Source: Chloroflexota bacterium
GTDB taxonomy: Bacteria > Chloroflexota > Anaerolineae > Caldilineales > Caldilineaceae
Direction: 5' to 3'
Assembly (NCBI GenBank): GCA_003577005.1
Contig: QEUW01000161.1
Span: 1-30,436 of the forward strand
DNA: 30,436 bases
Under the pieces are notes generated by a model. The model was not told the DNA's origin and ran no database searches. It worked only from the letters and a program-made list of their open reading frames with translations. The first letter of the stretch is position 1. Every line of letters starts with the position of its first letter. Both the position numbers and the translations under genes were made by a program. Positions 23,850 through 30,436 of this stretch are shown piece after piece.

Positions 23850-24911
23850 ATGACGACGTCTACCCTGCAATGGCACCATACCGCGTTGGAAAATGGGAAA
23901 CCGCCATTGAGCCTGCAGAATGTGTATGTCCAGTATGTAACGCGTAAGGGCAGCGTGCAGGCGGTGCGCGGGGTGACATTGGATCTATTGCCCGGTGAGA
24001 GCCTGGCTCTGATCGGAGAGAGCGGTTCGGGCAAAACGACGCTGGGGCTGGCGATTGTTCGCCTGCTGGCCAATACAGCCAGGGTAGAGCCAGGTGAGAT
24101 CGTCTACCGGCGCGATGGCCGCGAGATCGATGTCCTCCAGTTGCGCCCGGCGGAGCTGCGCGAGTTTCGCTGGCGCGACTGCGCCATGGTTTTTCAGTCG
24201 GCGCTCAACGCCTTTAACCCGGTCTTGCGCATTTGGGATCAGGTGTGGGATACGGCGCGCGCCCACGGCTGGAATGATCGCACGGCGGTGCGCGAACGCT
24301 TTCTGGACCTGTTACGCTTTGTCCAGCTTGATCCCGGCCGGGTGATCAACGCCTATCCGCACGAGTTGAGCGGCGGGATGCGCCAGCGCAGCCTGCTTGC
24401 CATCTCGCTACTACTCGACCCGCAGATCCTGATCCTCGACGAGCCGACTACGGCGCTCGATATCTTGACGCAGCGCACCATTATCAGCCTGTTGCGGCGG
24501 CTCAAGGATGAGCAACACTTTACGATGATCTTTATTTCACATGACCTGGCCATCGCCGCCGAACTGGCCGACCGGGTGGCTACCATGTACGCCGGGCGCA
24601 TCGTAGAGATCGGCAAGACTGAGGATCTCTTCTACCGGCCGCGGCACCCTTATACCTTGGGGTTGATCCGTGCAGTGCCCACCGTCTTGGGCGGTTTTGA
24701 GGAACTGGCGTCGATCCCCGGTTCACCCCCCGACCTGATCAACCTGCCCAGTGGCTGCAAGTTTCACCCTCGCTGCCCGTTTGCCACCGAGCGCTGCCAA
24801 CAGGAAGAGCCGGAACTCGAATCTGTCGGTGACAAACATTACACCGCCTGCTGGCACTGGCAGGAGGTGGAGAGAGAGCTGGAACACACACCGCTGCGTG
24901 TCACACGATAG
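23850..24911 (+). CDS. ABC transporter ATP-binding protein, DppD/OppD type (second cluster)
   Basis: 353 residues. Walker A is GESGSGKT (56-63), the Q-loop is MVFQSALNAFNPV, the signature is LSGGMRQR, Walker B is [12 protein letters not shown] and the switch histidine is in FISHDLAIA. The C-terminal cysteine pattern is CKFHPRCPFATERC...C. The Q-loop (FQSALNAFNP instead of FQDP/FQEP) is the form seen in many sugar-associated family 5 transporters. GAGGT lies upstream of the ATG. Its expected F-type partner gene follows only after a HNH cassette of about 850 bp. Confidence 0.93.
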   Translation: MTTSTLQWHHTALENGKPPLSLQNVYVQYVTRKGSVQAVRGVTLDLLPGESLALIGESGSGKTTLGLAIVRLLANTARVEPGEIVYRRDGREIDVLQLRPAELREFRWRDCAMVFQSALNAFNPVLRIWDQVWDTARAHGWNDRTAVRERFLDLLRFVQLDPGRVINAYPHELSGGMRQRSLLAISLLLDPQILILDEPTTALDILTQRTIISLLRRLKDEQHFTMIFISHDLAIAAELADRVATMYAGRIVEIGKTEDLFYRPRHPYTLGLIRAVPTVLGGFEELASIPGSPPDLINLPSGCKFHPRCPFATERCQQEEPELESVGDKHYTACWHWQEVERELEHTPLRVTR

Positions 24912-24997
24912 ATTTGTGTCTAAGATTCGGCAGTATGGCGAAGCCTCGTGTATCGTACAGTTGGCATACTGATCGATTGGATAACAGCTAAACAACT

Positions 24998-25410
24998 ATG
25001 CCGAAAGTTCAAGTGGTTTCGCAAATCGATATCGACCTCAACGAAGTGCTCGACTCGATGGTGTTGCCCACCTTGACACATCGGAGTTAGAACAGTTTGT
25101 GCAACAGGTGAATGTAATACTGGTACGCCGGAAGGCACCCAACTTGCCCAAGCGTGAAGCAGAGCTATTGCAACAAATCAACCAGGGTTTGCCTCCAGCG
25201 GTGAGACAGCGGTATCAGGAGCTTAATAGCAGGCTTGAAGCAGAGGTGTTAACACCAGAAGAACATCAAGAATTGTTAGGTTTGATCGACCAGATTGAAC
25301 AGGCTGATGCAATACGACTGAAACAGTTGATCGAATTAGCGCAATTGCGTGGGATGTCGCTGGATGAATTGATGCAGCAACTCAACATCAGTCCACCGGT
25401 TTATGCCTAG
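24998..25410 (+). pseudogene. small helical protein of a HNH-endonuclease cassette, frameshifted near its start
   Basis: The ATG at 24998 opens a frame (PKVQVVSQIDIDLNEVLDS) that soon hits a stop. The adjacent frame continues the protein from about 25055 (DGVAHLDTSELEQFVQQV) through RKAPNLPKREAELLQQINQGLP and LTPEEHQELLGLIDQIEQ to 25410. It is therefore one gene with a one-base shift; the largest open part is 25099-25410. The protein is mostly helical and acidic/Gln-rich. I recall closely similar small proteins encoded directly before HNH endonucleases in cyanobacteria and Chloroflexota, with function unknown to me. Its stop overlaps the start of the HNH gene. Confidence 0.65.
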
Positions 25411-25762
25411 GCCCTACCTATCGGCGGAGACGCGAAGAAGTCTCATTGCAAGGGCGCAAGGCCGCTGTAAATACTGCCAATGTTGGGCTCGCTATGCTAC
25501 GGAACCGTTTGCGGCGGAGCACATTGTGCCGGTCAGTCGTGGTGGCGGCTCTTCTTTGGAGAATTTGGCTTTCGCTTGCTCCGGTTGCAACGGTCATAAG
25601 TACAACAAAGTGACGGCACCCGACCCTGTTGATGGCAAGGAGGTTTCACTTTTTCATCCCCGACAGCAGCGTTGGTCAGACCACTTTGGTTGGAATGAAG
25701 ATTACACGCACATAGTTGGTTTGACTGCGACGGGTCGTGCGCTGTGTCAGCATTGCAGCTAA
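25403..25762 (+). CDS. HNH endonuclease, C-terminus frameshifted
   Basis: 119 residues as read. The HNH/McrA-type motif is intact. Zinc-binding pairs are Cys22-x-x-Cys25 (CKYC) and Cys59-x-x-Cys62 (CSGC), with EHIVPVSRGG (39-48, catalytic-type His40), NLAFAC (54-59) and CNGHK (62-66). Such proteins cut DNA. After TATGRALCQ the frame ends early. One base out of frame the sequence continues ALQLNRPGVVNIRQLLCQ, then VGKHPPEAMDQQL, to a stop at 25845, exactly the ending expected for this family. The gene therefore originally extended to 25845 and has lost about one base near 25752. It overlaps the upstream gene by eight bases. The cassette lies between the two ATPase genes of the transporter. Confidence 0.8.
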   Translation: MPRPYLSAETRRSLIARAQGRCKYCQCWARYATEPFAAEHIVPVSRGGGSSLENLAFACSGCNGHKYNKVTAPDPVDGKEVSLFHPRQQRWSDHFGWNEDYTHIVGLTATGRALCQHCS

Positions 25763-25861
25763 ATCGCCCAGGCGTTGTCAACATCCGGCAGTTGCTCTGT
25801 CAAGTAGGTAAACACCCACCAGAAGCAATGGATCAACAACTTTAGCAAGACGTAAATCACC

Positions 25862-26857
25862 GTGACCCCAATCCTTGAACTGCGCAACGTTACCAAAACT
25901 TTTGGCTCCGGTCGCTACCAGGTGACTGCAGTGGATGACATCTCATTGGCCGTCCAGCCGGGCGAGATCGTCTGTCTGGTGGGTGAGAGCGGGTGCGGCA
26001 AGAGCACGACCGGGCGCATGACGGCAGGGCTACTCCCCGTCAGCCAGGGTCAGGTTCTCTTCCGGGGCCAGGACATCGCCCAGATGAACCGCAACGACTA
26101 TCAGAAGTATCGCCGGGCAGTGCAGATTGTCCACCAGGACCCCTACGCATCGCTGAACCCCACCCAGACAGTGCGCCAGATCATCACGGCTCCGCTCCGC
26201 CGTCACCGCAAGGTGAGCGGCCACGCACACGCCGAACGCCGCGCCCGTGAGATTTTGGAGATCGTGGACCTGACGCCGGTCGAGGAGTTCATGGACAAGT
26301 ACCCGCACCAACTGAGTGGTGGCCAGCGCCAGCGCGTCTCTGTCGCGCGCGCGTTGACGGTGGACCCCCAGTTTATCGTCGCCGATGAGGCCGTGTCGAT
26401 GGTGGATGTGTCGATTCGCGTCAGCCTGTTGAACATGCTGGCCCGGCTCAAACAAGAGTTTGATGTTACCTTTCTCTTCATCACTCATGATCTGGCGCTT
26501 GCCAAATACTTTGCCTGGCAGGGCCGCATCGTCGTGATGTACTTGGGCCGTATCGTCGAGGAAGGACCTACCCCGCGGGTGATCACTGACCCACGCCATC
26601 CATACACACAGGCGCTGCTGGCGGCCGTGCCCGAAGCGGACCCCGAACTGGCCCAGCACAAACGCCAGATCGAATTGCGGAGTTCCGAAATTCCGAGCCT
26701 GCTACATCTGCCACCGGGATGTAGCTTTCACCCGCGTTGTCCCTATGCGATCCCGGGCCAGTGCGATGTCCTGGCGCCGCGATTGGAAGCCATCTCTGAG
26801 GGTGGCAGCGTCGCCTGCCCCGTGCGCAAGGCCGAGTCGATCCAGTTGGTCGTCTAG
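25862..26857 (+). CDS. ABC transporter ATP-binding protein, DppF/OppF type (second cluster)
   Basis: 331 residues from the GTG at 25862. Walker A is GESGCGKS (41-48), the Q-loop is HQDPYASLNP (91-100) and the signature is LSGGQRQR (151-158). Walker B is FIVADEAVSMVD (171-182), where the usual form is DEPVSALD; the catalytic Glu176 is kept but Pro177 is Ala. The switch histidine is in FITHDLALA. The C-terminal cysteine set (CSFHPRCPYAIPGQC...C) is present. It should pair with the D-type ATPase encoded at 23850. No clear ribosome binding site precedes the GTG, perhaps because the HNH cassette replaced the original upstream sequence. Confidence 0.92.
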   Translation: MTPILELRNVTKTFGSGRYQVTAVDDISLAVQPGEIVCLVGESGCGKSTTGRMTAGLLPVSQGQVLFRGQDIAQMNRNDYQKYRRAVQIVHQDPYASLNPTQTVRQIITAPLRRHRKVSGHAHAERRAREILEIVDLTPVEEFMDKYPHQLSGGQRQRVSVARALTVDPQFIVADEAVSMVDVSIRVSLLNMLARLKQEFDVTFLFITHDLALAKYFAWQGRIVVMYLGRIVEEGPTPRVITDPRHPYTQALLAAVPEADPELAQHKRQIELRSSEIPSLLHLPPGCSFHPRCPYAIPGQCDVLAPRLEAISEGGSVACPVRKAESIQLVV

Positions 26858-26861
26858 GAGC

Positions 26862-26937
26862 CTATCCAGATAACGGTTGCAGTCTCCTCTAGCACCACCT
26901 GAGAACAAGGTGCATCGCACAGTTGTTTGGGTGGGCA
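26862..26937. repeat. degenerate palindromic element, ATCCGAAT family copy 3
   Basis: GCCTATCCAGATAACGGTTGC (26866 onward, 20 of its bases GCCTATCCAGATAACGGTTG) resembles the ends of the copies at 6598 and 12447. The interior contains GGTGCATCGCAC (26910-26921), the reverse complement of the GTGCGATGCACC module seen at 9984 and 16668. The far end (GGGTGGGC) pairs only weakly. It begins five bases after the ATPase stop codon. Confidence 0.5.
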
Positions 26938-26946
26938 CTAAGAGAC

Positions 26947-27016
26947 CCTCTCAAAATCGGTTGTGGTTCTGGAATGCTTTCGAGCAGCACAGGTGTGGCA
27001 CAGAGATTTTGAGAGG
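26947..27016. repeat. 70-bp element with 12-bp perfect terminal inverted repeats
   Basis: CCTCTCAAAATC (26947-26958) is inverted exactly at 27005-27016. The right arm ends in GAGAGG, eight bases before the GTG of the small membrane protein, so it could double as that gene's ribosome binding site. Confidence 0.7.
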
Positions 27017-27024
27017 ATTTCTAA

Positions 27025-27225
27025 GTGAAGGGCGCCATGAGCAGCACAATCGGGCATGCAGCCTTTCGTCTTGGTTTTTTTATCGTTTTTGTCAGCGGCG
27101 TGCTGCTCTTGTTTCTGGAGCGCGGCACTGCTGAATGGGCAATTACGGTTTTCACGTTTGTCTTTGCGCTGCTGTTCCTGGTCGTCGTCACCATCATGGT
27201 CCGGTTCGGCCAGCGCAAGCCATAA
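27025..27225 (+). CDS. small two-helix membrane protein
   Basis: 66 residues from the GTG at 27025, or 62 from the ATG at 27037. Two hydrophobic helices (FRLGFFIVFVSGVLLLFL and TVFTFVFALLFLVVVTIMV) are separated by a short polar turn (ERGTAEWAI), and the protein ends in a basic tail (RFGQRKP). The helix hairpin with a positive C-terminus suggests both ends in the cytoplasm. GAGAGG lies eight bases before the GTG, while AAGGG is four bases from the ATG. It sits between the ATPase and binding-protein genes of the transporter, on the same strand. I recognise no family; it could be an accessory subunit or an unrelated gene. Confidence 0.55.
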   Translation: MKGAMSSTIGHAAFRLGFFIVFVSGVLLLFLERGTAEWAITVFTFVFALLFLVVVTIMVRFGQRKP

Positions 27226-27337
27226 CCGTTTGACGGATTGTCGGTTGTACCGGTCCGTCCCGGCACTGCCAGGCAGACCCGTACAATCTGCAAGCATACT
27301 TGTACTGTTCACATGCTCAACGACAGGAGGATATTCC

Positions 27338-29134
27338 ATGAAACATCGTTTGTGGTTCTCCCTCATTTTCGTCGTGGCGCTGGCACTGTCGGGCTGCCAG
27401 GCCCCAGGCGCGCCCACAGCGGGTGAGCCGGATGCCGCACAGCCGGCCGCGCCGGTGACCGGCGTCAGCGAGTTCCACGCTGCCTGGCCCTACTCGCCTC
27501 CCCCTGTGGGCCACTACAACACCTTTATCCCCGACAATCTGGCCCTGGGCATCTACCAGGACCTCATGGAGCCATCCTTGTTCATCTACAGGTGGGCGGA
27601 TGACGACTGGATCCCGCTGGCCGGCCAATCCTGGGAATGGGTGGATGACACCACCATCGAGGTCAAGCTGATCGAAGGCGCGGTCTGGAGCGACGGCAGC
27701 GAGTTCACTGCGCAAGATGTGGTGAACAGCTTTCTGATCGAACGGATGCTTAATACAACGGTCTGGCGCTTTCTCTCCGAAGTAAACGCTGTCGACGACA
27801 CGACGGTCCAGTTCGTCTTGAACGAGCCATCCAACATTGGGCCGCGCTACGTGCTGCGCAACACCCGCATCCGCGCTTCCAGCAACTATGGCGAATGGGC
27901 CGAACAGGTCGCTGACCTGGTGGCGGATGGTTTGACGCCAGAAGATCAGGAGTGGCAGAGTCTGCGCGAGGAATTCACCCGTTACCGCCCCGACGACATG
28001 GTGGTTCTGGGGCCGTACAAGATCGACCCGGCCAGCATCACTGAGTCGACGCTGCTCCTCAACAAGGTGCCTACCTCGTATTGGGCCGATACGGTCCGCT
28101 TCGACCGCATCGTCAACTACAACGGTGAGACGCCGGTAATCACGCCGCTGGTGCTCTCGGGTGATGTGGACTATGCAACGCACGGTTTCCCGCCCGCCAC
28201 GGTACAGGAGTTTATGGCCCAGGGCTACCGGATCATTCGCCCGCCGATCTACAACGGCCCGACGATTGGATTCAACCACGCCATCCACCCATTCGAGGTG
28301 AAGGAGTTCCGCCAGGCGCTCGCGTATGCGGTGAACCGGGCGCAAAATGGCCAGGTCTCCATGGCCGAATCGGGTGTGCCTGTGCGCTATATGACAGGCA
28401 TGTCGGATAACTTTGTGGAAACCTGGGTCACCGAGGAGGTCCGGGCTCAGTTGAATCCATATGAATATGACCCAGACCGCGCCGAAGAGATCCTGCTGGG
28501 GATCGGCTTTACACGTGACAGCGACGGTGTATGGATGGATGAGACCGGCGCCCGCATCGAAGTGGAGTACCTTTTCCAGGCGGAATTCGCCGACTGGTCC
28601 GCTTCGGCCCGAGATGCGTGCGAACAGCTCAACGAGTTTGGCATCCAGTGTACGGCGCGCAGCATCACCTTTACCCAGTTCAACCCCGAAGCCTGGGACG
28701 GCAATTTCGAGCTGGCATCGCTGACCTGGGGCTCCGGCAACCCTCACCCGCACTTCAGCTACGACTTTAGCCTGCGCTTCTTCAACCCGGCCTTGGGTGG
28801 TACAGGCGACCCGACCAAGCCCGGCATGTCCTTCAACCTGGTGCAAGAAACCGATGCGCTCGGTGAGGTAGACCTGGGCGCGTTGATCGACGCCGCCGGC
28901 AAGGGCGCAGACATGGATGCGCAACGGGAAGCTATCAGCCAACTGGCGCTGGCCTACAACGAACTGCTCCCCGGCGTTCCGCTCTGGGAGCGCTATGGCA
29001 ACAACCCGGCCCCTAGCCGCTTTGCCGCCGGCTGGCTGCCCGACGACGACCCCATCTACTTGAACAGCCCTTACAGCGACTCGTTTGTGATCATCCAGAT
29101 CCTGGACGGTACGCTGCACCCGGCAGGTGAGTAG
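27338..29134 (+). CDS. ABC transporter family 5 substrate-binding lipoprotein (second cluster)
   Basis: 598 residues from the ATG at 27338, fixed by AGGAGG (27325-27330) seven bases upstream. The frame is open further 5' but the protein clearly begins with a Sec lipoprotein signal (MKHRLWFSLIFVVALALSGC, lipid-anchored Cys20). The family 5 fold shows WVDDTTIEVKLIEGAVWSDG (about 104-123), FTAQDVVNSFL, and EVKEFRQALAYAVNRAQNG, with the C-terminal WERYGNNPAPSRF. Unlike the first cluster's protein, it uses the Sec rather than the Tat route. It delivers its ligand to the permeases at 21754-23776. The ligand is unknown; the clade and the ROK regulator favour an oligosaccharide over a peptide. Confidence 0.92.
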   Translation: MKHRLWFSLIFVVALALSGCQAPGAPTAGEPDAAQPAAPVTGVSEFHAAWPYSPPPVGHYNTFIPDNLALGIYQDLMEPSLFIYRWADDDWIPLAGQSWEWVDDTTIEVKLIEGAVWSDGSEFTAQDVVNSFLIERMLNTTVWRFLSEVNAVDDTTVQFVLNEPSNIGPRYVLRNTRIRASSNYGEWAEQVADLVADGLTPEDQEWQSLREEFTRYRPDDMVVLGPYKIDPASITESTLLLNKVPTSYWADTVRFDRIVNYNGETPVITPLVLSGDVDYATHGFPPATVQEFMAQGYRIIRPPIYNGPTIGFNHAIHPFEVKEFRQALAYAVNRAQNGQVSMAESGVPVRYMTGMSDNFVETWVTEEVRAQLNPYEYDPDRAEEILLGIGFTRDSDGVWMDETGARIEVEYLFQAEFADWSASARDACEQLNEFGIQCTARSITFTQFNPEAWDGNFELASLTWGSGNPHPHFSYDFSLRFFNPALGGTGDPTKPGMSFNLVQETDALGEVDLGALIDAAGKGADMDAQREAISQLALAYNELLPGVPLWERYGNNPAPSRFAAGWLPDDDPIYLNSPYSDSFVIIQILDGTLHPAGE

Positions 29135-29220
29135 GGAATAGGGATTGGGGATTAGGGATTAGGCGGTGGTATGGTATACTAATTCCTAATTTCTAATCCC
29201 TGATTCCGAATTCCTACTCA
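29128..29220. repeat. word-type hairpin spanning stop codon to start codon
   Basis: The left arm runs from about 29128 to 29163 and reiterates GGGATTAGG-like words (GGGAATAGGGATTGGGGATT, then AGGGATTAGG). The right arm, 29185-29220, is its reverse complement at 28 of 36 positions. The left arm includes the TAG stop of the binding-protein gene (29132-29134), and the right arm ends in the first base of the MFS start codon (29220). The loop contains GGTATGGTATACTAATT, with a TATACT that could act as a -10 box. Confidence 0.75.
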
Positions 29221-30425
29221 TGACCAACCTTCGTCTCCTCACGATCATCTCTGTGCTCTGCTTTGTTGCCACGGGCATCAATTCGATCCTCATCTCGTTG
29301 TATCTCCAGTCGCTGGGGGCCAGCTTTTCAGAGATCGCCATCATCCAGTCGAGCGTTGTGGTGACGATGCTGGTCGCCAGCTATGCCTGGGGGCGCTTTT
29401 CAGACCGTCTGGGCCGGCGCAAACCGATCTTGATCGGTGGGCTGGCCATTCTCTCCATTGCCTATTTCCTTTTGAGCCAGGCGCCGACAAGCTACTGGGC
29501 GTGGGCGGCTCGTCTCTTTGAGGGGATGGGCAGCGCTGCGTACGCCACCATCAGCCTGGCCATGATGGGTGACCTGCTCGAAAAAGAGAAGCAGCGCGGG
29601 CGGAGCATCGGCATCTGGCGCGGGTTGGGGTCGCTGGCCTTTGCAGTCGGCTCCATCACCGGCGGCTGGTTTGCGGACCAGATTACGATTGCCCCAACCC
29701 TGTTGCTCTGCGTTGGGCTTTATGCGGCGGCGGCATGTTGCGCCCTCTTTTTGCGCGAAGGGAGTCGATTGCCCGCAGCGCCGCCGGTCGCCGGTCGTCC
29801 GCAACCGGCGGGCGCTACAGCGGCGGCTACGCCCGCCACCCGTTCCATGTTGCCGATCGCCTTCATGGGTGGCGTCTTCTTTTGGATCTGCGCCCATTCG
29901 GCCTCGGCCTCCATGTGGCCCAACTACATGGCGACGTTTGGCTATGGCAAGACAGCCAGCGGCTTTTTGTGGGGCATGGCGGCGATCATCGAGATGGTCG
30001 TCATGCACCGCGCCGGCATCCTGTCGGACCGGTGGGGGCGGCCGCCCTTGTTGATCACGGGTGCGCTGGGCATTTCACTGACCAATTTTGGCTACCTGAC
30101 CATGGCACAGTACTTCCCCGCCCTGCTCGGCGTCCAGGTGATGCGCGGTATTGGGTTTGGCAGCTATACCACGGCGGCCATGACCTTCGCCGCCGAACAT
30201 GGCGACCAACGCACCCGTGGCAGCAAGAGCGGTCTTTACAATACCACCACCAGCGCAGGCGGCTTGCTCGGCACATTTCTGGCCGGAAATTTGGTGCAAC
30301 TCTTTGGCTTCGGTACACTGTATGGTGTCTGTTCAGCCCTGGCGTTTACCAGTGCTATCTGCTTCTGGCTGCTTCGCCGCCGCACCGCGAGGACAATCTC
30401 TGCTACTAGTTCGACGGCTGTGTAG
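29220..30425 (+). CDS. major facilitator superfamily transporter
   Basis: 401 residues with about twelve hydrophobic segments in two halves joined by a Pro/Ala-rich linker (about 180-205). The MFS motif A between helices 2 and 3 is clear (GRFSDRLGRRKP, 58-69), and a degenerate copy lies in the second half (GILSDRWGRPPLL). The ATG has no conventional ribosome binding site, because the preceding hairpin arm runs up to it. Motif A and size suggest a proton-driven drug or sugar porter. The position after the binding protein suggests it may move a product of the imported substrate, but this is only context. The gene is complete and ends 11 bp before the window end. Confidence 0.88.
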   Translation: MTNLRLLTIISVLCFVATGINSILISLYLQSLGASFSEIAIIQSSVVVTMLVASYAWGRFSDRLGRRKPILIGGLAILSIAYFLLSQAPTSYWAWAARLFEGMGSAAYATISLAMMGDLLEKEKQRGRSIGIWRGLGSLAFAVGSITGGWFADQITIAPTLLLCVGLYAAAACCALFLREGSRLPAAPPVAGRPQPAGATAAATPATRSMLPIAFMGGVFFWICAHSASASMWPNYMATFGYGKTASGFLWGMAAIIEMVVMHRAGILSDRWGRPPLLITGALGISLTNFGYLTMAQYFPALLGVQVMRGIGFGSYTTAAMTFAAEHGDQRTRGSKSGLYNTTTSAGGLLGTFLAGNLVQLFGFGTLYGVCSALAFTSAICFWLLRRRTARTISATSSTAV

Positions 30426-30436
30426 GTTTGCGTAAT

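Noticed and set aside
27056..27337. N-terminal extension of the second family 5 binding protein
   Set aside because: The extension is a different frame of the small membrane protein gene. AGGAGG and the lipoprotein signal peptide fix the start at 27338.
27317..29119. Minus-strand open frame of 600 codons opposite the second family 5 binding protein
   Set aside because: It is an antisense shadow: there is no family signature and no ribosome binding site, while the plus strand encodes an unmistakable lipoprotein.

Overview
The window is a GC-rich stretch of a bacterial chromosome, most plausibly from Chloroflexota (Anaerolineae/Caldilineae type). This assignment is an inference. It rests on the many dipeptide-type ABC uptake clusters with family 1 and family 5 binding proteins, twin-arginine lipoprotein leaders, ROK regulators, heparinase II/III and oligogalacturonate-lyase-like enzymes, a HNH cassette of the kind scattered through cyanobacterial and Chloroflexota genomes, and many intergenic hairpins. 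There is no rRNA gene, CRISPR array or intact mobile element.

Left part (1-16700). On the minus strand are an orphan family 1 sugar-type binding lipoprotein (449-1882), an unknown lipoprotein (2257-2763), and a two-gene operon encoding a DapA-family aldolase/lyase and an SDR-type oxidoreductase (2978-5097). Divergent from that operon is a ROK regulator (5285-6550). The two sides share a 187-bp control region with two back-to-back sigma70-like promoters and a XylR-like palindrome. After the regulator comes a plus-strand uptake cluster: family 5 binding protein, broken oligogalacturonate-lyase-like propeller, two permeases, two ATPases and a broken heparinase II/III-like lyase. I read this as an oligosaccharide (probably uronide) import and breakdown locus. 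Its transporter is intact, but both lyases are disrupted.

Middle part (16700-20200), minus strand. An integrase remnant abuts the terminator of tRNA-Lys(TTT). Then follow two small membrane proteins, a SpoU/TrmH RNA methyltransferase, and the translation operon infC-rpmI-rplT with a clear promoter, an apparent ATC start on infC, an internal terminator-like hairpin and a strong terminator at its end.

Right part (20420-30436), plus strand. A second ROK regulator with its own promoter leads a second dipeptide-type uptake operon: permease, permease, ATPase, inserted HNH cassette, ATPase, small membrane protein, family 5 binding lipoprotein, MFS exporter/importer.

The most unusual feature is the intergenic structure. 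Palindromic elements of about 70-120 bp sit directly after stop codons. Some share terminal repeats (ATCCGAATnAC) or an inner module (GTGCGATGCAC). A second class of hairpins is built at each locus from a different short reiterated word, for example GGGATTAGG, CAGTGAACAGTAAGCAGT and ACGATAGACGAT. One of these fills the whole gap between a stop codon and the next start codon, and another interrupts the rpmI-rplT spacer.
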